Shown one piece after another: positions 11,612 through 21,423 of a stretch of DNA of 37,500 bases (the stretch's first letter is position 1; each line of letters starts with the position of its first letter). A program made the translations under genes and the position numbers. The stretch lies in the NCBI GenBank assembly GCA_000310025.1, contig FN649731.1, positions 812,303-849,802 on the forward strand, in the 5' to 3' direction. This stretch comes from Ectocarpus siliculosus. Its lineage: Eukaryota; Sar; Phaeophyceae; Ectocarpales; Ectocarpaceae. Below the pieces are notes generated by a model. It did not search any database. It saw nothing but the letters and a program-made list of their open reading frames with translations, and was not told the DNA's origin.

Positions 11612-11815
11612 CTAATAATACATAACTTGCACGTCATCCGACGACTGCTCGCCGTCTTGTTCGCGTTCATCCGAGTCAGAAGAGTCAGAAGAAGAGGCTT
11701 CGTCGTCGTCTTCGTCTTCGTCTTCGTCGTCGTCTTCATCTTTATCGTCGTGGTCTCCGTCGTCGTCGTAATCGTCGTCGTCGTCGTCGTCGTCGTCGTT
11801 GTCATCACTACATAG
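11612..11815 (-). CDS. acidic C-terminal exon of an unknown protein
   Basis: Read on the minus strand in the frame that ends with TAG at 11612-11614, this trinucleotide-repeat region encodes a run of Asp mixed with Glu, then ASSSDSSDSDEREQDGEQ, then SSDDVQVMYY and a stop. The mixture of GAC, GAT and GAA codons and the ordered tail argue that this frame, not the Val or Thr frames, is the coding one. Acidic tails of this kind are common in nuclear and chromatin proteins. A possible acceptor (cttcgtctatgtag) precedes it. Upstream minus-strand sequence at 11870-12180 contains coding-like stretches such as LLQKKRKAASKKPIRWPL. They could join through introns of only about 50-65 bp, so the upstream part is not settled. 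It may be the 3' end of the gene at 12.5-17.9 kb. Confidence 0.35.
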   Translation of the reverse strand, partial: LCSDDNDDDDDDDDDYDDDGDHDDKDEDDDEDEDEDDDEASSSDSSDSDEREQDGEQSSDDVQVMYY

Positions 11816-11869
11816 ACGAAGCCGCTGACTCGGCGCTGCCGCTGTCGGCGGAGTAGAAATAAATGATTT

Positions 11870-12180
11870 CTACAGGGGCCAGCGTATAGGTTTCTTGGAG
11901 GCCGCCTTGCGCTTTTTTTGTAGTAGGCGGGAAGTCCCAGGGATCGTCGTCGATCCTCTCCCTCTTGATGTATGTGCGGGCGGACGTCGCCCAATGCTGA
12001 GAGTTGCCGCGCCCAAAGTTAGTTAGGATAGAGGGCATCACCACCACCACGGTGAGTCCTGCCTCGATCTGATGGTCCGGGTGCGAAATGAATGAAGTAA
12101 ATGTTAACGTTGTTAGTATTTCCGGCAAAGTTGCGCCGGATAGTCCGCCAGATTTTTTTTTGTTCTCTAGAACTTGCTGT
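11870..12180 (-). CDS. coding-like region, frame unresolved
   Basis: A strong acceptor (polypyrimidine run, then ttctacag) at about 12180 on the minus strand is followed by frames that look coding: REQKKIWRTIRRNFAG in one phase, and in another SILTNFGRGNSQHWATSART followed by ERIDDDPWDFPP. A third phase gives a basic stretch, KKRKAASKKPIR. These probably represent two or three small exons separated by very short introns, or exons with indels. No function can be given. The acceptor phase matches the end of the exon at 12505-12576, which would make this the C-terminal part of that gene. Confidence 0.3.
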
Positions 12181-12504
12181 AGAACAGAAATAAAATAGAA
12201 ACGAGCGGGTGCCACAACGTTTTTGACTCACTCCAATGCAAACATGTGTTGAAAGAGAGTATATTGTATATATATCCCTTGAACGCGCCATCATCTTGAA
12301 TGAATGCTTAGTTTTGTTTTGATATTTGCTCATCAGATGCACACAGAGCATGTACGTACACACACACACGTGGTAGACTGTAACACGTGCAATGATTTTT
12401 TCTACAGCGCGAAGAAGCACTGCACATATGCGGGCAGATTTATGCTCCGGACCAGCTGTGTGTCCCATGGGCGCTTAGAATTAATTCGTTCGTTTTTCTC
12501 TCAC

Positions 12505-15500
12505 CCATGTTGGGAGCCTGGAAATGATCTTCTTGTAGTGCAACCAACAAGAACAGCAATCGAGGACTTCGCCCTTCTGTAGAAAAGTTCGGGGTCGCCA
12601 GGGACAAACTAAGGGTGCTTTGGGTACGGGCTGTCTGTGCAACCATCTATCTATCTATCTATCCGCACACTGTGGCGGGCTCCCACACAATCTTGTATAT
12701 GGATTCACTGTTATAAAAGTGAATATTTGACTGTTATAACAGTGAATTGACTGTTATAACGGTCGGCTCACTCCTATAACAGTCATCGTTATTTCACTGT
12801 TATAACAGTCAGTTCATTCACTTTCATAAGAGTCAGCTGACTCTTATGAAAGTGAGGTGTCAGTTCAAACATTGTTATAACAGTCAGCTGACTCTTATGA
12901 AAGTGATGTGGGTGCACATTACTAACAGTCAGTTTGGGGACTTTTATAAAAGTGAAACGACTGTCAGCTGACCATTATGAAAGTGAGGTATCAGTTCAAA
13001 CACTGTTGTTACAGTCAGCTGACTCTTATGAAAGTGAGGTGGGTGCACATTACTAACAGTCAGTTTGGGGACTTTTATAATAGTAAAACGACTGTCGTGC
13101 AAGTCACCTTTAACAGCCAGGCGGTAAAAATGACTTTGATTTTGGAGCAGTTCTGCAGCTCTCATCAAGAAACGGAACGATGGGACGAGCACATACTTGC
13201 CCAAGCGCATCATTGCATCATAGAAATATGCAACTTCAGTTACAGGTTCCAGGCGCATGACGTGACGAAGGTAATTGCGATATGGCGATCCTCGGGCAGG
13301 AAAGCCCGTACGTGTTGTGCACCGCATAAATAGGACGAACCCCCAGTGCAGCTGGAACGATTCTCACGTGTGTGTACGGCTGGTTCACCTAGGTTCGCAC
13401 ATACCGCGAGCAAGACGTGAAGGGATAAAGGCACACTACACCCGCCGACAACACCTTTGATACCATCGCGGGCCTTCCTCCGACGACGCAAATGAACCCC
13501 ACGGCAGATGAACAACCTCGACGAAGGTCGTTGAGTGAACCACTCAACCTGTGACAGTAACCACTCAACCCGTGACAGTAGGTCTCTGTCGGGGGTCCTA
13601 TCCGACGATCGGTGAATGCCAATCTAGACCCGCAAAAACAACGGTGAACTGCTGACCAAACGCAAAGGTTACACCACAACCAGAACATGTACAGCATCTC
13701 TCCACCACCGATCTCAACCATCGAAGTTAGGGTGCTGGCTCATCAGTTTGGACCTGAGAAGGGTCTCATTCCGAACAAGGATGGCGTGGTTGAGGAAGAA
13801 GTCCCTCAGCACTTGAGGCATCTGTTTGACGACGACCCCAAAGCCTAGAAAAGCAGGGGAAAAGCATGGCAGCAAAAAGAAACAAAAACACGACGTTGGC
13901 GCAAAAATCGGTCTTTTGATGGTGTGGGCGTGCATGTTGGCAAGACAGTCGGAAGACAAGAGACAGACCAGATCGCACAAGAACATGTATACCCTGGACG
14001 TTTCGTGTGTGCTGTCTCGCATTAATGAAAACACCCTGTTGTGCCGTCGCCAGGGAAACGCCAAGTCTCTGTCATGAAAGTGAGAATCACTTGTTACAAA
14101 AGTGAACTAACTGTTGTAAAAGTGAACCAACAATTATAAAAAGTGAACTCTTTTTTCGGGGTCAACACAAAAGACAAGAGGGCGGGTGAGCACACATGTA
14201 CATTTTGACGCTCTACCTTCAAGCCAGCTGTTGCTGCTTTCCGCCCAACTTGAGTTCCACCGAAATTCTTCCTGTCCTTCGGGGCTTGTCCACCAGAGCG
14301 TGGAATCGTCGCGGGCCTCCGGTGAATTGATGATAGCGCAGTTAATCTGTCACAGTATATCGCAACACGAGTCCCAGGGCACGAGGCAATCGAAGTTACA
14401 TGACGGGGTGGCGAAGCAAGGTTAGCTACCGTAAGCATCGGGGTCCCCGCACATGTCGGTCGGGGTCTCCGCACAGGGTGCGCGGAGAAAAGCGAGTTCC
14501 AAATATTGAATTGACTTTCCGCACAGGTATCGCGGTCTCCGCACGCCTTTGCAATCAGAATCTGACCAGGACTTTTCAAAGGCGTCCGCACATCCGATAC
14601 TTACGGTAGTCAAATTAAAGTTGGAACATTGTTTCCCATGCGTTCACTGTAGAAGGAAATGTCACTCGTACCTCATTGTGAGACCGAAAGTGGAATCTTG
14701 AGGACGCCACAGCAAGAGGAAGCCGAAGATCAATGACCATGACAAAAGGGGTTGGCGGAACACACGAAAGCGGCAGGGAAACGTTAGCAGTGGTACTTGT
14801 AGGTCGCCGTGTAGGTCGCGGTCAGATGCAGCGGTTGGGCTAGGACCCGGTTCGCGAACAGGTTGATAAGCGGTCACAAAACATGACAGGCAAGCCCCAC
14901 GTGAAGTAGCAATGACCAACTACAGAGGTACAACACAACCGCTATTGGTATTGGTCCCCTACCTGGAGCTCAGCAAAACGAGTAGACACGTCATCGGTGG
15001 CACGGGAAAAAAGGGAACTAACAGTTACATATAACAACCTGTCCACGATATAGCGACACATCAGCCAGCCCAGGTGAGGGTGCCAGAGGCGGTATTCCAG
15101 GAGCCGGCACGCGAGGCCGTAAAACAGGATTCCAGGCCTGGAGAGAGGGTCAGGCCACATTAGATCCAAGGCCGCGCACACGCACTCCATGCCCTCGTGA
15201 GCTGCAAGAGCAGAGATTCCCGAAATAATACCGCAGTTGCGGGTGCCCACCAGATGACCGTATGAGTTGCGCCTTGAAAACATCACTCGCAAGAGTTTGA
15301 TGTCGTCAGGCTGGGTGGACCGGCAGCAACAGCGAATATCGACGGGTCAAAACAAAGTGTTGTTTTTCGAGCGGAACGAGACGTTCAGTAATCGGCGCTT
15401 CAGCACAAGCAGGGATGGACACAACATGCAAACTCTCTTTGCCGTTCAACATATTTGACCAGGTTCAGGTCATGCAAACTCTCTGTGCCGTTCAACATAT

Positions 15501-17887
15501 TCTACCAGGTTCAGGGTTGTACGCATGTACGCATGTACTACCGCCGTCGGACTCGAGGCCGCTATTCACGAAAGGAAAGGCAAACCTTTTTGGGGACGAG
15601 TCATAGGTTCCTCGAAGGCGATGGCACGCCGATAGACAGACACACGCCCTGCTGGTTGAAAACATCACAAACACCAACAGATTGTATAAGTTGTGTACCA
15701 GTAAGGGCGTACGCCGGACATACCTCCACTTCGATGCCAGCAGCCCGCATCCTTTGCTTGCGCCGGTAGTCTCCGAAGTTGTTGAAAATTTTCCACCGCC
15801 TTTCCATGTCAGCGAGTTCTGCGCAGGCCAAGCTCCCATCCTCATGGTCGTTGAGGCTCTCGGGGGAGGTAACGGCGCAGCGATGTTCGTAGATAGGAGC
15901 GTGGTGCTCGCAAAACCTTTGGTTTGGTAGACAACAGGCGGGGGCGGCAGTGTCGGTTGCGACGGCAAGGATGGGGGCTTAATTCGCAGGATGCAAGTGC
16001 TGGGAAGTGCAGGCTGTAGTAGTCGACATAAGAGACGGCGTTCGAGGCATGCATGCACGCCTACACGTCAGACGTGCGAATAACAGGGTACACACCGTTC
16101 AAGGAGAGTGGCATAAGGGAATACAGATAACACGAAACATGTGAAACGATACAGTCTAACAACTTACTTAGCCTAGTGTTGGACTTGCTGCAACCGCCAA
16201 AAGATAAACTGCTTACCGCCGAAGCGCGCAACGGAGCTCATGAGCGACAGCAAACCACCGATACATGTCTGAAATACGTCGCCCTACCAACAGCATCGCG
16301 CGAAGCGCAACCGGGAATTTCGGAGTACCTGTTAGGTATGTATTCATGACGTACACTCGCAAATCGGCGACGTACCCGATTTCGTACTCCTCACCTGGCC
16401 CCACTGAGGTTGGGCAGATCATGGGGGCACTCATGCACCGCACAGCAGGGCGGCAGAGGTCGCAGCTGTGTCTGTGCCAAGCCACGTTCTCCCAGAAACC
16501 CTCGTTTTGATCCGCCATCAACTCACGGAGACCCTTCCAATGATTTGACCCGCTTTGTTCCCCGTCGATGTCTCGGACCCATACCAACCGTGGGTTCCCC
16601 ACGACAAGGGTCAACCCTTCCGGCGGGAAGGTTAGCCAGGGACCTTTGTCGCAATAAATCGCACAAGGAAGTCAGGGGAGCGCAGTCAAGCTGCAGCAAT
16701 ACGGAAAGCAGGGAATAGTGTGCAATGAGCATCATCCAACGATGGCGAAGCAAAGGGAAAACAGCTTCGAGTGCGATGGACAACCAAAACTAGCCACATT
16801 TGGTGGTCCCGTTTCATTCGGATGCCAACAAGGTACACCAACACGGCACCACCGTCTATCCGCCAACACAGCGAGTGCTCTACGCTGTGAAACAGTCGAG
16901 ACGGGTACTGGCATGCGTATCCCAGCAGTGTTGTGATGGCCACGCCCGCGACAATGCAATGCAGATACGCACCTACGCCTTGCGCCATTTTCAGAGTCGC
17001 CAGGAGCGACCAACACTCCAGGAGCGTGTCAACCGCCAGCGGCGGCGATCCGTGCCCTCGATAACGCAAGACTGTATCGTTGTAGACGTTGCAGATGGCA
17101 GTGAAGCCGACTCTGGTTGGGGGGGTTGTTTGACATGAGGTCAGCGACAAAATGAGGGGATACGAGAAACTAGGGGGTACGAGGGGACAGTGTCAGCGGA
17201 CGTCAACGCAGTGTCAACGATAGAAATAAAAGCTTGCAGGCACAGGCAAGGGACGAGTTTGCGAGCGAGGGGGGATAGCTGCACAGTGGGACAAAAGTTA
17301 TGCCGAACAAAAAACGCAACTTGCGGTGGGCGAAAGTCGAGGTCCAATGACAAAACAGTGTCCCGTCTGGATGTACCCCTTGTGCCAATATCGGGGACAC
17401 TTTCTGAACCCACCTCATCCTCGACAGAGTAAGAGCGACTTGCGTCAGGAACGCCACGGACAGAACGCACTTCCCGGACTTGTTGCTGATTTCTTCGGGG
17501 ATGCCTTGGTCCCAGGCGTAGAAAACGTGCCAGGTTGTGCCATCGGGACCACTCTGACGGCGTTTGTTCAGGTAGTAACTGGACCCGCACTCTCGTTTAA
17601 GTCTTGACATAGTGCCGCATAGGGTAGCACTCGTCCACCCCATAAAACGCCGATTGGAGAAATGTCACTGTCATGGCTACGTCGTCGCAAGACTCATTCT
17701 GGCAGAACACTCCAGCATACTGCACCGATCTCGCTACAAATCTTGCAGCAGCTTGCGAACCGTTGGGAAGAGATCTCTGATACGCCGCGAATACGTCCCC
17801 TACGCCCCCCCCATTGTCACACAAGTCGACTAGGGCCTGGTACTGCGCTACGGACAAGTCATTGCCCGGAAAGATGCTGCTGCTGCC
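12505..17887 (-). CDS. multi-exon gene of unknown function, about eleven exons
   Basis: Minus-strand exons with GT..AG borders: 17414-17887, about 16977-17112 (possibly longer), 16217-16616, 15724-15856, 14963-15310, 14672-14919, 14430-14599, 14217-14346, 13719-13844, 13108-13290 and 12505-12576. Most junctions agree in phase. Three do not: a one-base shift inside the first exon near 17600 (VDECYPMRHYVKT, then KRECGSSYYLNKRR), the junction after 16977, and the join 14430 to 14346. Landmarks are CDNGGGVGDVFAAYQ, TTWHVFYAWDQGIPEE, a Cys/His cluster WHRHSCDLCRPAVRC, ERRWKIFNNFGDYRRKQRMR, a Cys/Trp-rich block DPLSRPGILFYGLAC, and YRNYLRHVMRLEPVTEVAYF. One or two hydrophobic stretches exist, but this is not a clear multi-pass protein. 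Family unknown. It could be a decaying host gene or a gene carried by a large transposon. The 5' start is not resolved; 17890-18060 holds further coding-like minus sequence. Confidence 0.45.
12668..13100 (+). repeat. array of short palindromes, left copy
   Basis: From the outer edge cactgtggcgggctccca the sequence enters an array of 16-20 bp near-palindromes of the form ttcactnttataanagtgaa, with variants cttatgaaag and cttataaaag. Units are spaced about 20-40 bp apart. The inner half is a higher-order tandem duplication with a 131 bp period (copies starting at 12834 and 12965, both beginning cagctga). The unit closest to the outer edge is among the most regular. Its outer 49 bp match the right-hand array at 27464-27512 in inverted orientation. 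Confidence 0.8.
13540..13581 (+). repeat. 21 bp direct repeat with hairpin
   Basis: ccactcaacctgtgacagta is followed directly by ccactcaacccgtgacagta, a 21 bp tandem repeat. The first copy also pairs with the preceding gttgagtg to form an 8 bp stem with a 3-base loop. It lies in an intron of the surrounding minus-strand gene model. Confidence 0.6.
14075..14150 (+). repeat. short palindrome cluster related to the arrays
   Basis: Four units of the same aagtgaac..cttgttacaaaagtgaa type occur here, as in the arrays at 12.7 and 27.1 kb, but without the conserved outer edge. They lie in the intron between the exons at 14217-14346 and 13719-13844. Confidence 0.6.
15425..15516 (+). repeat. 46 bp tandem repeat, two copies
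   Basis: Two adjacent copies of a 46 bp unit begin catgcaaactctct and end caggttcagg, differing at a few positions. A small catgtacg repeat follows. The block lies in an intron of the minus-strand gene model. Confidence 0.75.
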
Positions 17888-17889
17888 CT

Positions 17890-19384
17890 ACTCATGGTCA
17901 GGCTTGTCGGGTTGTTATTGACGTCTCGACGTAGATTGGATTGCTGCTGACACGCAACGACCAGAACCAATATGTCTAGAGTGGGCGTGCCATGAAACAA
18001 ACCACCCTCCTGAAGAAGGATATCCGCCAGGTTGAACAAACTCATGTCTGGATGAAGTCCGGGGGGCACAACACCGTCTGCGGCGTGCCAACAGAGGCGA
18101 AGTTGACGACGGGCATGTGCGAAGCGAATGTTGGATTGTTTGGCGAGGTTTGGGTCAACAAAACGTGCGTGGCGTGCGTGTCGAATGTTGAGCTAGACAG
18201 GGTTAAGCTGATCAGACACCCTCCGGTTGTGCATGTCGACGACGGCAACCTGTTGGTAGCGTGCACGTGGAGGGCGTGTGCGTCAGTCAATTTGTGGACT
18301 ACGAGGTACGGCGAGGAGGCACTGACGCTGGGCGCCTGCGGCACCGTCGCCAGTTTCTTTTTTAGTTATTAGAAGAAGCATCTACAGATCTACAGGCTGG
18401 TGTGCAGGCTGGTGTGTACGAAACTCGAGCGCAAAAGCTGCGACGGTGCGGCTGGTTGGGGTGCACTCCCTCGGGACGAGACCGGCCAACGTGCAACACG
18501 CGAGGCACGTTTCAAACAGATCAAGTTTCACGTCGCGTTCGACGTTCAGCTTGCGATACTCCTAACCCTGTATTGCCGCTACTGGCCGCTACAGCATGTC
18601 CATCTCTCTATTGTACCGGTACAACGTAGTCGTGGAGTGCTGCTTACCAAAGTGCAGCGAACACGCCTCACCCGACAATGGCAGTCCAGCAACAGGCACC
18701 CAAGATGAGCCCGGGGAAGTGCGTCCCTCTCCAACAGTCAGAAGACGTATAACCCGCGGGAGCTTCCTCCCGCGCAGCGCGGGGCCTGTCTGCTGTCTGC
18801 TGCCTTTGCGGGTGCATGCGGTGCAACTGGGGGCCTCGTGCACGCCCGTGCAAACCGCCTCCCCCCTTACTTTTTCTTTCGCGGTGCTCCCTTCACTTTC
18901 GCGCAAGTGGTGCTGGGTGCGGAGGCTCCTGGCGCAAGACGTCGTGGAGATCGCATGCTCGGTGTCTTCCTCACAAGCTCGTGCGGAGGATCCCACATAC
19001 CTTCGAGGCCCATCCCGTCCTTCGTGGCATCATGAGCGGAGCCGAACCGAAGGTTAGCAGCATGCTGCGGCGTGATAAGATATGCGTGTGGTGTGCCGTC
19101 GCATACATCATGACCACCCTTTTGAGCGCACTGCTGCAGGCCAGTACGTAGAGGATGCCGCGGATCACGGGCTTTGTAGCGCACCGCTGCAGCCCGTACG
19201 TAGAGGATGCCACGGATCACGGGTGCGGTTTGAAGCTTAGGTGAACCAAGCCCCCGTCGGTTCAAACAAGAACGAGCAGCCAACCGGTGTCGCCAGCCTT
19301 CGTTTGACCACTCCGCCGCCCCCCCCACCCCCACACCCCGCCGCCCGGTTACAACCTTGTTGCGTTGGTCTGTGGTCTCTTCAG
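17890..19384. other. coding-like fragments, strand undecided
   Basis: On the minus strand 17890-18060 reads LFNLADILLQEGGLFHGT with a hydrophobic LDILVLVVAC stretch, possibly the N-terminal part of the downstream minus-strand gene. On the plus strand 18900-19052 reads HKLVRRIPHTFEAHPVLRG and ends MSGAEPK before a possible donor, AAG|GTTAGC. A GC-rich hairpin (cccgcgggagcttcctcccgcg) lies at 18752-18775. None of these could be joined confidently to neighbouring exons. Confidence 0.25.
19126..19223 (+). repeat. 46 bp direct repeat, period 53
   Basis: The unit begins gcgcaytgctgcag, continues gtacgtagaggatgcc and ends ggatcacggg. It occurs at 19126-19171 and 19179-19223 with few differences, separated by ctttgta. 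No function is evident. Confidence 0.8.
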
Positions 19385-21059
19385 AAAAAGCACGGGGATA
19401 AGTATATACCTCCCAAGCACGAGGAATGGCGCGAGAAGGGCATTCGGCTCACTGCCGGGATGCTGATCACCTACCCGGACGTGGTGGGTGCATGCCTCGA
19501 CTGCCCGTACGTTTGCGAGTCATGCACACCTGACGGGTGTTGGCACTCGCAGTCTGGTGTGTTTCGACGCATTCCGCCGCGCCCGCGCACCACAGAACAT
19601 CGTGCTACCTTTCTATAGGATGTTGTTGCTCTAGGCCTCTAAAATATGCTGGGAAGGTTCATTTTCCCTTCTCTGCGTCGCTTCCAAAAAGGCGTGGATG
19701 GCGGCACCATGCAGCGTTATTGGCGCGTCCTCTATATGTATGTAGTTCGAGGTCGGCTACAACAACACGTAGCACTTCGACAGCACTTGTACACCCGCTT
19801 GTGGTTGCCTGCGCTAAACCGGACGTACAGGTGTCAGCACCTGGACGTGAAAACCGCTAGCTGCTGTCTTGTCCGTCCATTCCTGCTGCTCCTCGTCGAC
19901 TCCTTGATTATTTTCGGCACATGGACTGCTCACGTCCCGTCGTGTCCCCGCGTCCGTCGAATTTTGTTTGGTTGCAACTCAGCTTAGGGTTGGAATGAGA
20001 CCCTGGATACGGGGGTTCGTGACAGAAGTGCGGTCGGAGGAGGATCGCGATCCCAACCTCTTGCCCTTCAGTGTCAACAAAATGCAGATGTGAGTGATGA
20101 GGTAGCCGGTGGGCACGAATGCATGCCTTTAATTGGCGCAGGGTCAAATCGCCCGTTTGAATCGGCCGACATTGCGTTGATTTGTTGTATTTTGGGCGGC
20201 ACATGGCTACATTCTGGTTGCCGCTTGGCGTACATGTGTTCGTTCGAAGGGCAGCCTCAAAGCACGATTCAAGGATAGGAGACATATGATACCTATGCTC
20301 CCGACGCTATCGCATCACCTCCCTTTACAAGTTCCCCGCATGGCTTGCCGAACACACAACAGGGGGCTATGCAGATGACGGAATGACGCTGCTTACACTG
20401 TAGTCATCCGAAAATATCATGCCGATTTCCGCCCGTTCGTTCTTGCGCCTTGCTACGAAAGGCGCGACTGCGAATACCATATCTTTCGGATGGCCATCGT
20501 GAAGGGCATCTTAACGAAAGGTGAACATCTCGCCTGCTGACCGGTGTCTTACGTTGGTGAATGGTGCCTGGGGTTGGTGTCAGTCACGTGGTTTAGTCCG
20601 CTGGTGGTAGCCCCGATAGGAGGAATGCCGCGTCAAGCATACCCTATTTGCTATTTGTGGTGTTCGATGTTCACATCTTTGCACAACATCCTTTCGCCGT
20701 GAATCTGCTCCCCCAAAGAGGAAAGGGGCAACTACCCGGAGTGTTTCGAGTTCGTCCCGGGTCGTATCCCGGATGGCTCGTACGTTCCAGGCTGCGACTA
20801 GCTCGAGAAATTGGTGGCCGACTTCGCAAAGAGTATTCGTGACAAAGGCGCTGGAGCACAGCTGGTGAGTGAAAAGCATGAAGCATGATAATCGGAGTAC
20901 ATGTGTAGACCATATTTGACCGGTGATTCCTTCGAGAATGTGACAAAGTGCCTGCCAGCTCTGGCAGTTTCCAGCCGCACCACAAGGTGTGGTTCGCGTG
21001 CAGCTCTCTCTCCTTCCCGCCTCTCGAGCATTTTGGGTTCCGATTCTCGGCTTCACGGG
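19385..21059 (+). CDS. multi-exon gene fragment, unknown, with in-frame stop
   Basis: Four plus-strand exons have good borders. 19385-19506 (KKHGDKYIPPKHEEWREKG to DVVGACLDC) follows ggtctcttcag and ends at CC|GTACGT. 19983-20089 (RVGMRPWIRGFVTEV to LLPFSVNKMQ) ends at AT|GTGAGT. 20726-20864 (GNYPECFEFVPGRIPDGSYV, then LEKLVADFAKSIRDKGAG) ends at CTG|GTGAGT. 20959-21059 ends at GG|GTAAGC. The second, third and fourth pieces join in phase; a missing exon is needed after the first. Within the third, TAG at 20799-20801 interrupts the frame, and only an 18 bp GT..AG excision would remove it. No family is recognised. Either the gene is a pseudogene or a sequence error is present. It may continue into the gene at 21.4 kb. 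Confidence 0.4.
20865..20958 (+). other. short intron of the preceding gene model
   Basis: The sequence begins gtgagtg and ends cctgccag, a normal GT..AG intron of 94 bp, much shorter than most other introns in the window. Confidence 0.4.
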
Positions 21060-21423
21060 GTAAGCTAATTCCACTGGTATGGGAAGTAGGGAAAGGCGAC
21101 ATCACGTCCAAAACTTTCCCGGGGTGTGACCTCCACGTGCCCATGTTTGTAGGCCATTCGTACGACTAGGCAGGGTTGGCGGTAGGGCAGGTCGACAGAG
21201 TGCTCTTCTTGTCGCATTTCAAGGCCAATGCTTGCTAGACTTTGAGCGTTAGGGCTCGCCTCTCCGGGTCCTCTCGGTGTGGTCGCGCTTACTATGACCT
21301 TCGGCGTAACCCATACGATCACACACTGCTGTGCAACATTCATACGACAGAATTCCTAAACTGGAGAGAACGCTGCGCGCTACACCCGCCCTCACCCCCC
21401 TGTGCCCATTTGCTCTTGTGCAG

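Noticed and set aside
11600-11815. Plus-strand poly-Val and minus-strand poly-Thr open frames over the trinucleotide repeat.
   Set aside because: They are shadow frames of the GAC/GAA repeat. The Asp/Glu frame has an ordered continuation and a natural stop.
12668-13100. The repeat array as a CRISPR array.
   Set aside because: The units are palindromes of variable sequence with variable, non-unique spacers and a 131 bp duplication. The surroundings are eukaryotic and no cas gene is present.
20130-20175. A gtcaaat..gtttgaatc segment resembling a tRNA T-arm.
   Set aside because: No matching acceptor stem, D-arm or anticodon arm could be laid out around it.
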